A stretch of 23,497 nt of DNA from assembly GCA_964424335.1 (NCBI GenBank), contig CAYRIY010000057.1:1-23497 (forward strand), in the 5' to 3' direction. The first letter of the stretch is position 1, and each line of letters opens with the position of its first letter. The notes below the pieces were generated by a model. It was not told the DNA's origin, did no database searches, and was given only the letters and a program-made list of their open reading frames with translations. This DNA is from CAYRIY01 sp964424335 (GTDB lineage Bacteria > Bacillota > Limnochordia > DTU080 > RSA5). The position numbers and the translations under genes are program-made. Positions 1 through 7,238 of this stretch are shown one piece after another.

Positions 1-79
1 AAGCGATCGCGGCAATCATCGAGATAGCAGCTACCCATATTATCAACGGAATCGATAACCTATGCGATTTGACCTGCAC
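1..79 (-). CDS. N-terminus of an unknown membrane protein (partial)
   Basis: This is the first 26 codons of a gene that runs off the left edge of the window. It reads from a GTG at 79-77 on the minus strand. The start is supported by a strong Shine-Dalgarno sequence, AGAGGAG, about nine bases upstream (complement of roughly 88-95), and by an in-frame TGA just before the start. The peptide begins MQVKSHRLSIP and continues into an uninterrupted hydrophobic run rich in Ile, Ala, Val and Met. That fits a signal anchor or first membrane helix behind a short basic N-terminus. Too little is present to name a family; a sensor kinase, transporter or secreted protein would all fit. It is divergent from the glycoside hydrolase at 407. 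Confidence 0.55.
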   Translation of the reverse strand, partial: MQVKSHRLSIPLIIWVAAISMIAAIA

Positions 80-406
80 CGTTTTTCACTCCTCTGAAAA
101 TCCGTCTAGCATGTGTCTCCATTGCCGGACCAACAAATTCGACTTTCAGGATACGAAAGCCGCGAAATCAATGACTCCCCAAAATGATCCCCCCTCGTCG
201 GCATCGGAAGAAAGAGACCAGACCTCTTGTCTTCCCGGAAGTAATTCTTGTGTGCGCTCGAGGTTCCTCCTGTGGGCAAACAGAAGTTTTAGCTCTATTT
301 TTCGCCCGCAAACAGGAGTTCGACAAGGAAATAATGATCGCACCATCAAATTCCAAAGCGAAAAGATATCTTGTCTTTGAGGATTCACCTCTGCGGGGGG
401 ATGGGT
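80..406. promoter_or_regulatory. Divergent intergenic region
   Basis: This 327-base spacer lies between the minus-strand membrane protein and the plus-strand glycoside hydrolase. It looks richer in A and T than the flanking genes. Open frames cross it, but their composition (many Ser, Cys, Phe) and lack of ribosome sites argue against coding. It should hold the promoters of both neighbours, though I found no clear -35/-10 pair. The one distinctive element is the 13-mer repeat at 276-320. No riboswitch core or RNA gene was recognised. Confidence 0.5.
276..320. repeat. Direct repeat of a 13-mer, candidate operator
   Basis: GCAAACAGAAGTT at 276-288 recurs as GCAAACAGGAGTT at 308-320, with one mismatch. 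The copies are offset by 32 bases, close to three helical turns, so both would face the same side of the DNA. They lie about 90-130 bases upstream of the glycoside hydrolase start. This layout fits direct-repeat binding by a regulator, but no such regulator is encoded in the window. Chance repetition is possible. Confidence 0.35.
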
Positions 407-2588
407 ATGTCCAAACGATCTGGGATGGCGCTCATGTACAAGGTCATGGCCATTGCGGCCACGATTGTCATCGTGTCGTCCGCAAGTGTTTTTGGCGCGG
501 CGATCGCCACTCTCGAAGTGATTCCTTCTCTTCCCGGAAATGTGTATTTTCCGGACGAGCCAATCAAGATGGAATTGCGGCTCCGATCACTTGCCTGGGG
601 CGAGTTTCCCCACGACGAACCGCCGATGCTGACGTACAAAGTGCGCGATCTAGCCGGCAATCAGGTCCATGCAGGAAGCCGCGTCGTCGAATCGATGGGG
701 AATCACACGGGTCGCGTCGAGCTCGTGATTGGCATGCCGCTGGATGCGAGAGGGTGGTACCGCATCGACGTGGAGCTCGATGATGGAGGCGAGGAGACGC
801 TGCTACGCCAACAAGCGGTACCGTCCCGAGAGCCCTACGTAACTTTTGCCGTCATCGATCCCCCAACGCCCAGCGATTCCAAAAGCTCGTTCTTTGGAAT
901 TCATGAACATCAGCTAAGCGATGCGAATGCATCNNNNNNNNNNCCGGGCGGGCATGTGCTGGTTGCGGACGGACGTTCTGTGGGAGAACATACAATTTCA
1001 GCGTGATGGCGCCTTTGATTGGCGCCGATTGGATGACATCGTTTCAGTCGCTTCCCGTCACAACATCGCCGTATTGCCGATTGTGGGCGGTACAGCCCCG
1101 TTTGCAGCGGAAAGACTGGAGGGAGTGCGCGACGGGTTTGCAAATCGATTTCCGGCACGGGAGGACGACTGGCGTCGATTTGTTCGGGCATTGACGGAGC
1201 GCTATCGCGAAAGCGTCCGCACTTGGGAGGTGCGAAACGAAGCAAACTCAGGCTTTTGGTTGGGTACAGCCAAACACTACAGTGACAACTTGCGTCAAGC
1301 GTACGAAGAGATCCACGCGGTGGATCCGGAGGCTTTGGTTTCGATCGCAGGCACGAGCGGAGTTGATATGAACTGGTTTCGACAGGTGGAGGAGGCCGGG
1401 GGCGCTCCGTACATGGATGTCGTCTCCGTCCACCCATATATGCAGCCGACTCCGCCTGAACGAGGCCTGATTCGTGCGCTGATGAACGTGATCGACTGGG
1501 CTAATCATTTGCCCCCTCCGGCAATAGGAGGGACGGGAGAACGTCCTGTGTGGATCACCGAGTTTGGGTATCAAACGCGGGGCGGCGACCGGGCAGTCTC
1601 CGAGATCACTCAAGCCCAGTTTCTCGTGCGCTCCATGGTCCAGGCCTGGTCCGCCGGTGTGGAGCGGCTGTTTTGGTACGAATTTGCAGATGGGAGCGAT
1701 CCCTACGACCCCGAGCACAATTTCGGACTGGTATATCAAAATCTAACGCCGAAACCTGCATACGTCGCATACGCGGTAATGGCGCGCCTGCTCGAGGGAT
1801 CGGCTGTCCCCCGTACGTTGTCTTTTGACGATCAGCGGCTACGTGCCTATGAATTTTGCAGAGTAGAGGAGTGCGTCGTGGTCGCGTGGGCATTGGAGGA
1901 CGTGCGCGTCGAATGGCCGGTAAAGGACGCGGCGATGATTATTGACATGATGGGAACAGGCTTGCCCTTGCGCCCCGTTCCCGAAAGTGGCAACGCAGCG
2001 ATCAATCTGGGCAGTTCTCCAATATACATCTACGGATTGGATCTGCTCGCGATGGAGACTCAAGGTTCCGTATCGATCAGCGACGATCCACGAGCGATAA
2101 AGCGTACGTCAGGGCTCGAAGACGGAGTCAACATCGTCTTTAATGGCAGCTTTGAGCAGCGTGATTCCCTCGATTCGCTCCCCGCCGGCTGGTCCGAGCA
2201 CATTTCGGGAGGCGCCGCATTTCAGTGGGAATACAAATTAGACGCATCCGACGCGCCGGATGGCGACGCATTCTTGCGCCTAAGCAACAACACGCCCTCA
2301 CAACCTGGAGCGTACGGGCGCATCCAGCAGCAGGTGCGCGTCAAACCTTGGACGGCCTACACGCTCCATGTCAAGGTGCGGACACACCAAAATGCCAAAG
2401 CGTGGATCGGCGGCGGTCCGGGCTGGAGCGTGCGGTTTCTGTTGCCGTACGACACTGATGGAGAATGGCGAGACGTTTACGGCGTCTTTAGCACCGAATC
2501 TGAAGATGTGTGGACGCTCATGGTGCTGCTCGAAGATCAGGACGAGATCGTGGACCTCGATGATCTGCGAATCATCGAGAGCCGTTGA
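407..2588 (+). CDS. Secreted clan GH-A glycoside hydrolase with C-terminal carbohydrate-binding-like domain (interrupted by assembly gap)
   Basis: This is a probable extracellular polysaccharide- or glycoside-cleaving enzyme. The N-terminus has a signal peptide: basic start, then a hydrophobic run ending near SVFGAA. A beta-rich domain follows, then a TIM-barrel-type catalytic domain. Clan GH-A signatures are WEVRNEAN, with the acid/base Glu at 1239-1241, and VWITEFGY, with the nucleophile Glu at 1560-1562. The layout resembles GH39/GH5-like proteins, but the family and substrate are unknown. From about 2130 to the end there is a CBM4/9-like jelly-roll domain beginning NGSFEQ. The N run at 934-943 breaks the frame: the left part ends in frame 2 and the right part resumes in frame 3 at RAGMCWLRTDVLWE. 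I read this as a gap artefact, not a pseudogene. ATG 407 is preferred because GGGGGG lies six bases upstream; ATG 401 is possible. The 3' end overlaps the convergent oxidoreductase by 17 bases. Confidence 0.8.
934..943. other. Assembly gap (10 Ns)
   Basis: Ten ambiguous bases lie inside the catalytic domain of the glycoside hydrolase, between FFGIHEHQLSDANA and RAGMCWLRTD. The coding frame before the gap uses codons starting at 932 and the frame after it uses codons starting at 945. For one continuous protein the true missing length must be a multiple of three, so 10 cannot be correct and is probably a scaffolding placeholder. By analogy with related barrels only a few residues are likely missing. 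Confidence 0.9.
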
Positions 2589-3201
2589 TCGAGCCCGTGT
2601 TTTGGTACTCTCGGAGCGCTCGGACCAGCGTGTCTTTGGTCTGCGCGCCTGATATCAGGTACTTTTGGTCGATGATCATGGCGGGGACGCCTTGAACGCC
2701 GATCGCTGAAGCGTCGCCTTCATCGCTCAAGACTTCATCGAGCAGATCCCGGTCGTCGAGGCGCTCCTCGAAACGCTCGAGGTCAAGGTCAAGCGAGCGC
2801 GCGATGTCCAATAGGACGTCGCGGCTTCCGACATCCTCGCCGCGTTCCCAGTATCGCTGAAAGATTTGCAGGTGGAATTCATCGCCGTCGCCAAGATCGC
2901 GCGCCGCCTTCGCCGCGATGTGAGCGAGCCGCGTGTCGATGCCAAACGGACCTTGCTCGATGTCGAGCCCATACCGCTGTTTGGCGATTTCCTTGACTTG
3001 GGGCCAAAACGCGGCAATCTGCTTCTTTTTCTCCTCCATGGCGGCTTCGTCGTACGCCCTTGCCTCGGCGGGCCGAAGCTCGAAGGCGCGCCACTCGATG
3101 TCGACGTCAACTTCCTGCTTTACTTGCTCCAAGCTGGCGCGGGCCATGTAGCACCACGGACAGACGTAATCCGAGTAGACGGTGATCGGTACTGGTTTCA
3201 C
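2572..3201 (-). CDS. DsbA-family / FrnE-like thiol oxidoreductase
   Basis: A 209-residue thioredoxin-fold protein of the DsbA/FrnE type. The redox motif CPWC is at residues 14-17, right after the first strand (ITVYSDYVCPWC), followed by the helical insert typical of this family. The conserved cis-proline region GVQGVPAMIID lies near the C-terminus. There is no signal peptide, so a cytoplasmic disulfide oxidoreductase or isomerase role is likely; FrnE relatives have been linked to oxidative stress and polyketide tailoring. The start is GTG 3201, with AAGGAG seven bases upstream. It lies 27 bases downstream of the SleB-domain gene and may be co-transcribed with it. Its 3' end overlaps the convergent glycoside hydrolase by 17 bases. 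Confidence 0.88.
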   Translation of the reverse strand: MKPVPITVYSDYVCPWCYMARASLEQVKQEVDVDIEWRAFELRPAEARAYDEAAMEEKKKQIAAFWPQVKEIAKQRYGLDIEQGPFGIDTRLAHIAAKAARDLGDGDEFHLQIFQRYWERGEDVGSRDVLLDIARSLDLDLERFEERLDDRDLLDEVLSDEGDASAIGVQGVPAMIIDQKYLISGAQTKDTLVRALREYQNTGSINGSR

Positions 3202-3228
3202 TTTGTGGCTCCTTTTAGGTATTGCCGG

Positions 3229-3672
3229 TCAACGCAGAAACAGGTGGTTGCCGATTTGGATGAGCGCTCGGCGCGAGTTCCACCAAGGGTCGAGCCGGGC
3301 CGTTTTCGGGTTGTAGAAAAAGAGGGCTCCGCGGGTCGGGTCCTCGCCCCGCAGCGCGGCCTCGGCCGCTCGCACCGATTCATCGCTCGGCGTCCTTATT
3401 GTCGACATAGCGTTGACGGCAAACTGACCAGGCTGATAGATGACCTCTCGTAGTGTGTTCGGGTATCGATCGTCCTTCATGCGATTGACGACGACGGCGC
3501 CGACGGCGACTTTCCCTCTGTAGGGTTCCCCGCCCGCTTCGGCATCGATCAACCTCGCGAGGAGCGTGACGTCCGCGCTGCTCGCCGGGACCTGCCTTGA
3601 GCCTTGGGCGCCGCCAAGGAGGAGGAATGCGACGACGATAAGGATCAGTGTGGTTTGCACTTGAGGATTCAT
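3229..3672 (-). CDS. SleB-domain cell-wall hydrolase with N-terminal membrane anchor or signal
   Basis: A 147-residue protein consisting almost only of the SleB/CwlJ catalytic domain (Hydrolase_2), which in spore-formers cleaves cortex peptidoglycan during germination or acts on vegetative walls. Residues 8-22 form a hydrophobic signal or anchor. The domain starts with LLARLIDAEAGGEP, with catalytic Glu45 likely, and continues through VAVGAVVVNRM, PGQFAV, GALFFYNP and IGNHLFL. Unlike classical SleB there is no N-terminal peptidoglycan-binding domain; unlike CwlJ there is a hydrophobic N-terminus. ATG 3672 has no evident Shine-Dalgarno sequence, but an in-frame TAA lies three codons upstream, so the start cannot be far off. 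It sits 66 bases after the dehydrogenase gene, perhaps with its own promoter. Confidence 0.87.
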   Translation of the reverse strand: MNPQVQTTLILIVVAFLLLGGAQGSRQVPASSADVTLLARLIDAEAGGEPYRGKVAVGAVVVNRMKDDRYPNTLREVIYQPGQFAVNAMSTIRTPSDESVRAAEAALRGEDPTRGALFFYNPKTARLDPWWNSRRALIQIGNHLFLR

Positions 3673-3738
3673 AGGGAGTTATGTTGGCTACGCCGTGCCC
3701 CAATCCTTTTGAGCAATCGCGGGCTCTACGCTGGCCTT

Positions 3739-4752
3739 TCAAATGTCCAGCGGTCGAAAGCGGGCGGCGAGCGCCTCGGCCCACATCTGATTTGCATGCT
3801 CGGTTCGGCCTGCAATGTGGGGCGTGTGGATCACGTTCGGTCGGTTGAGCAACGGATCGCCTAGCGGCAGCGGCTCGACGTCAAAGACATCGGCTGCGAG
3901 CGCCAGTTCATCGGAGAGCACGCGCCGGCGCAGGGCTTCCATGTCGCAAATGTTGGCGCGTGTCGCCAGGACGACGAGGCACCCCTTGGGGAGGAGGTCG
4001 ATGATCTCGGCTGTAACGAGCCCGCGCGTGGTGTCGGTGAGCGGGAGCATCGGCACGAAAATGTCCGCGTCCACGACCAAGCGATCGAGATGCCATTCGC
4101 GCCGGGCTCCGGCCCGGTGAAAGCATGGATCGCTCGCAAAAGGATCCCACGCCGCCACGTCCGCGCCCAGCATCCGGGCGAAGCTTGCAAAGCGGGAACC
4201 GATATTCCCGGCGCCCACCACGCGCACCCGCTTGCCCGCAACGGTTCCACTCGTAAATGCAAGGTCATCGCAAAACTGCTGGCCACGAACGACCCGGCCG
4301 GACTCGTCGATCCTCGGCGAGTAATCCCACGGGTCGTGCGACTCGGTCATGCGGTTGTGAAGTTGGGGAATGCGGCGGAGGGCGGCGAGCGTCAGGCCCA
4401 AGGCGCACTCGGCGACCGACTGCGACCAAAACCCTTCGGACGTTTGCCGGTAGATCGAGGCGCCGGCTACTTCGAGCGCTCGTCGCTGTTCGTCTGAGAG
4501 CGAGGGCTCAAACACGGCCTCTCTTAGATCGGAAAGTCGCCTGAGACATTGATCCGTCACCGGCGCGCCGAGGCAGACGAGTTGCACGACGTCTTGGGGG
4601 CGGGAAAGCGCTTCGCTTAAAGCGCGCCGATCATTCGGCGCCAACCTGACGAACTCGAGCGGGACGGCATCTCGCTCCCAAAGCCGCTTGAAGTGGTCGG
4701 CGGCGAGGGGCCAAACTCCATCAAACTTGGGATGGACGACGATCGCTCGCAC
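3739..4752 (-). CDS. D-isomer-specific 2-hydroxyacid dehydrogenase
   Basis: A 337-residue NAD(P)-dependent oxidoreductase of the D-2-hydroxyacid dehydrogenase superfamily, interconverting a 2-keto acid and a D-2-hydroxy acid. The Rossmann glycine motif GAGNIG is at 180-185. The catalytic triad is visible as Arg265 (LATRAN), Glu293 (DVEP) and His312 (TPHIAG). The N-terminal substrate domain is divergent and carries the SVAECALGLTLA helix usual for the family. The exact substrate cannot be told. GTG 4752 has an excellent ribosome site (GGAGGTGA, seven bases upstream), placed over the end of the upstream GntR gene 16 bases away. Co-transcription with an FCD-type regulator suggests induction by an organic or sugar acid. 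Confidence 0.88.
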   Translation of the reverse strand: MRAIVVHPKFDGVWPLAADHFKRLWERDAVPLEFVRLAPNDRRALSEALSRPQDVVQLVCLGAPVTDQCLRRLSDLREAVFEPSLSDEQRRALEVAGASIYRQTSEGFWSQSVAECALGLTLAALRRIPQLHNRMTESHDPWDYSPRIDESGRVVRGQQFCDDLAFTSGTVAGKRVRVVGAGNIGSRFASFARMLGADVAAWDPFASDPCFHRAGARREWHLDRLVVDADIFVPMLPLTDTTRGLVTAEIIDLLPKGCLVVLATRANICDMEALRRRVLSDELALAADVFDVEPLPLGDPLLNRPNVIHTPHIAGRTEHANQMWAEALAARFRPLDI

Positions 4753-4768
4753 GTGCCGTCACCTCCGT

Positions 4769-5479
4769 CTACTCGCTTTTGTCCTGGTCGGGTTGGTATC
4801 CGGCCGCCATGAGGACGTCGTCGAGGTGCGCAGACATGAGTGTGCGAGCCTCAATGGGCGAGCGTCCTCGAATCGCCTCAAAGATCGACGTGTGGTACTG
4901 TAGGCTTCGTTTTCGCAGCTCGAGCGGCACGTTTAGCTCCACTTGATGGCGGACGATCAGCTCACGGATGGAGCTGAGCAGCGCCGGGAGGATTTCATTG
5001 CCGGACATTTCGGCGATGTAGAGGTGAAACTCGGTGTCGACTTGGCTGAAAATCTCGACGTCGCCGATGTGCTCCTCCATGCGATCGAGGATCTCCCGCA
5101 ATGTTTCGATCTGCTCCTCGCTCGCGCGCTTTGCGGCGAGCTCCGCGCCGCCTGATTCGAGCATCTTGCGCACCGAGATCAAGTCGAAGCGCGTCTTGTC
5201 CGCCATGACCTTCTCGGTTGGCAGCATGCGGATAAATAGCGGCTTATCGGTCGACTCGGACACAAAAACGCCCGCGCCGTGCTGGATCCTGACGAGCCCG
5301 AGCGTCTCGAGTTGCCTGAGCGCCTCGCGCACGCTCGTGAGGCCGACGCCGAGCTGGTCGGCCAGCTCTCGGATCGGTGGCAACCGATCGCCGGGAGCGA
5401 ATTCGCCGGACCAAATCGACTGCTGGATCCTTCGTACAACCTCGCCCGTAATCTTGGTCTTTGGAATTCGCTCGATCAT
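4769..5479 (-). CDS. GntR-family transcriptional regulator, FCD (FadR) type
   Basis: A 236-residue regulator. Residues about 1-75 form the GntR winged helix-turn-helix, with GDRLPPIRELADQLGVG and the recognition helix SVREALRQLE. Residues about 90-225 are the all-helical FCD effector domain, with a plausible metal- and ligand-binding set of Asp148, His152, His196 and His218. Relatives respond to sugar acids, hydroxy acids or fatty acyl groups. It heads the minus-strand block containing the 2-hydroxyacid dehydrogenase, so autoregulation and control of that gene are likely. ATG 5479 follows AGGGAG at a rather long spacing of about 12 bases. The AT-rich divergent region at 5510-5575 is the likely operator zone. 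The effector is unknown. Confidence 0.92.
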   Translation of the reverse strand: MIERIPKTKITGEVVRRIQQSIWSGEFAPGDRLPPIRELADQLGVGLTSVREALRQLETLGLVRIQHGAGVFVSESTDKPLFIRMLPTEKVMADKTRFDLISVRKMLESGGAELAAKRASEEQIETLREILDRMEEHIGDVEIFSQVDTEFHLYIAEMSGNEILPALLSSIRELIVRHQVELNVPLELRKRSLQYHTSIFEAIRGRSPIEARTLMSAHLDDVLMAAGYQPDQDKSE

Positions 5480-5644
5480 CTAGCGTCGACACTCCCTAAA
5501 GTCGTCACATGATCTCTTTTCATTCATGGATTCTAATATACCATATCAAGTTCAATTCCTTTACTTCATCCCATTTGGAGAGAGGTTCGGGCGCTTTCCC
5601 ATCGAAGTCCGGAGTCGGCGTAGACGAAACTTGGAGGTGGGCGC
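5480..5644. promoter_or_regulatory. Divergent regulatory region of the GntR gene and the VOC gene
   Basis: This 165-base spacer has a markedly AT-rich core at about 5510-5575, unlike the GC-rich surroundings, as expected for promoters and an operator. On the minus strand the core includes TGATATGGTATATTAG (about 5535-5548). It carries one TGGTATA half resembling sites bound by GntR/FCD proteins such as UxuR, but the second half is degenerate. I could not fix a convincing -35/-10 pair on either strand. Confidence 0.35.
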
Positions 5645-6034
5645 ATGTTGCGCAAAGCCGAACACATTGGAATCATGGTCAAGGACCTCGATCGATCGAT
5701 CGCATTTTACCGAGACGTGCTCAAACTCCCTCTCATCGAGGAGCTCTCCTCCGGCAAGCTGCGACTCGCCTTTTTTCAAATCGGCGACACCGAGATCGAG
5801 TTGATCGAGGGCGCGAGCGGGTACGAGGCTGCGGACGGAGTTGTCAATCACCTCGCATTCAGCGTCGATGAGATCGACGCGGTCGTCGCTCACTTGAAAT
5901 CGCACGGCGTGGAGATGATCGACGAGGCGCCGAGGGAGATTTGGGGCGGCTGCCGCATCGCGTTCTTTCGCGGGCCTGACGGCGAGAAGCTCGAGCTCTT
6001 TCAACGGCCGGGCGGAGGAAGGCAGAAGGCATGA
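5645..6034 (+). CDS. VOC-family (glyoxalase / methylmalonyl-CoA epimerase-like) protein
   Basis: A 129-residue single-chain VOC protein with two beta-alpha-beta-beta-beta modules. The metal ligands expected for glyoxalase I and related enzymes are all visible: His7 (AEHIGIMV), Glu52 (IELIEG), His69 (VNHLAF) and Glu117 (LELFQ). An intact metal site argues for an enzyme (lactoylglutathione lyase-like, acyl-CoA epimerase or dioxygenase-like) rather than a binding protein, but the substrate cannot be assigned. ATG 5645 has GGAGG seven bases upstream. The stop overlaps the start of the deacylase gene (ATGA), so the two are translationally coupled. Confidence 0.88.
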   Translation: MLRKAEHIGIMVKDLDRSIAFYRDVLKLPLIEELSSGKLRLAFFQIGDTEIELIEGASGYEAADGVVNHLAFSVDEIDAVVAHLKSHGVEMIDEAPREIWGGCRIAFFRGPDGEKLELFQRPGGGRQKA

Positions 6035-6507
6035 AGACGAACGCAGCCCGGATACTCGATCAACGGGGCATCCGTTACGAGCTCCGGGAGTATCCGGCCG
6101 ACGACGGCGAGATCGATGCCGTCTCGGTCGCCGAAAAGATCGGCATGCCCGCAAGCTCGGTCTTTAAGACCTTGGTCGCTCGAGGCGATCGGAGCGGCGT
6201 CCTGGTCGCCTGCATACCTGCGGCCGCAGCGTTGGACCTAAAAGCGCTCGCAAAGGCCTCAGGCAACAAGCGGATCGAGATGGTGCCCGTACGAGAGATC
6301 CAGTCGCTGACCGGGTACGTACGCGGAGGCGTCTCGCCGCTTGGAATGAAAAGGTCGTACCCGACCTACGTCGATGCGAGCATCTCGAGCGTCGGCACCG
6401 TGAGCATCAGCGCGGGGCGGATCGGATTGCAAATCCTCCTCGATGGCAGCGATCTCGTCCGCGTGCTCGGAAGTCACGAGTTTGAAAACAACAGCTCGAT
6501 CTCCTGA
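6031..6507 (+). CDS. ybaK: YbaK/ProX-type aminoacyl-tRNA deacylase
   Basis: A 158-residue protein of the YbaK family, trans-editing domains that hydrolyse mischarged tRNAs; YbaK itself clears Cys-tRNA(Pro). Family features are SVFKTLV with Lys46, CIPAAAALDLKALAKASG, and the GYVRGGVSPLG loop at 95-105. The length matches YbaK. The ATG overlaps the stop of the VOC gene by four bases. The 3' end overlaps the convergent pseudouridine synthase gene by 34 bases, so the mRNAs would be complementary there. Specificity for Cys-tRNA(Pro) is inferred from the subfamily only. Confidence 0.9.
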   Translation: MKTNAARILDQRGIRYELREYPADDGEIDAVSVAEKIGMPASSVFKTLVARGDRSGVLVACIPAAAALDLKALAKASGNKRIEMVPVREIQSLTGYVRGGVSPLGMKRSYPTYVDASISSVGTVSISAGRIGLQILLDGSDLVRVLGSHEFENNSSIS

Positions 6508-7187
6508 ACGCTCAGTTCTCGGTAGGCGCCTGGGGCGAGATGTTCGTCCAGACGAAGTGAGCCGATGCGCACGCGCTTTAGGGCGGTCACTCGTAGCCCC
6601 AAAGCTCCGAACATGCGCTTTACTTGGTGGTACTTGCCCTCCGTGATGACCACGTGGGCAATGCCGCCGGGTCCGGGCGACACGATCTCTAAGTTTGCCG
6701 GGCGAGTCTTGGTCCCGTCTCTTAGCAGCAGTCCTTCGGCGAATTGCTCCACCATGGGGCTCTCGAGGACGCCGTCGACGTGGACCAAGTACTCTTTCTC
6801 CACGCCGTGGCGCGGCGAGATCAGTCGGTGGCAGAGCTCGCCGTCGGCCGTGATGATGAGGAGGCCTTCGGTGTCCTTGTCGAGCCTTCCGGCGGGGAAG
6901 AGGCGGCGGGAGAGGGGCGCGGGGAAGAGGTCGAGCACGGTCCGGTGAGACGGATCGCTCGCCGCGGTGATGATCCCTTTGGGCTTGTTTAGCATATAGG
7001 TCATCGTGCCGCGCTCGAGCGGCGATCCGTCCACCGTGATCGCGGAGCGCTCGGCATCCACGTGCGTCGATGGATCGCGCAATACGACGCCGTCGACGCT
7101 CACCCGACCTTCTCGGACGAGCGCCCGCACTTCTTTGCGCGTGCCGATGCCCGCCGTCGCCAGCGCTTTATCCAGTCGCGTTGACAT
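6474..7187 (-). CDS. rsuA: RsuA-type 16S rRNA pseudouridine synthase
   Basis: This is about 237 residues, matching RsuA-family enzymes that isomerise a specific uridine of small-subunit rRNA. An N-terminal S4 RNA-binding domain (RLDKALATAGIGTRKEVRAL) precedes the catalytic domain. The signature GRLDKDTEGLLI has catalytic Asp103, followed by SPRHGVEKEYLV and EGKYHQVKRMFGALG. The SPRH..EK.YLV segment favours RsuA over RluB/E. I chose ATG 7187 (MSTRLDK), with AAGG nine bases upstream; ATG 7193 is an alternative, and a longer frame to 7238 adds residues that do not look like this family. It lies 51 bases after glsA on the same strand and overlaps the convergent deacylase. Confidence 0.9.
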   Translation of the reverse strand: MSTRLDKALATAGIGTRKEVRALVREGRVSVDGVVLRDPSTHVDAERSAITVDGSPLERGTMTYMLNKPKGIITAASDPSHRTVLDLFPAPLSRRLFPAGRLDKDTEGLLIITADGELCHRLISPRHGVEKEYLVHVDGVLESPMVEQFAEGLLLRDGTKTRPANLEIVSPGPGGIAHVVITEGKYHQVKRMFGALGLRVTALKRVRIGSLRLDEHLAPGAYRELSVQEIELLFSNS

Positions 7188-7238
7188 TCCCATCCGCCTT
7201 TTCGACCTTCCCGTGGGCCGACAAGCGGCCCGTCCCAT

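Noticed and set aside
69..380. 103-codon plus-strand open frame in the first intergenic region
   Set aside because: No ribosome site, Ser/Cys-rich composition, no conserved motif, and its start overlaps the better-supported minus-strand membrane gene.
407..2588. Glycoside hydrolase as a frameshifted pseudogene
   Set aside because: The only frame change coincides with the N run; both sides read cleanly and both catalytic glutamates are present.
5561..6154. 197-codon minus-strand open frame
   Set aside because: Antisense to the VOC gene and the start of the deacylase gene, with low-complexity Arg-rich composition.
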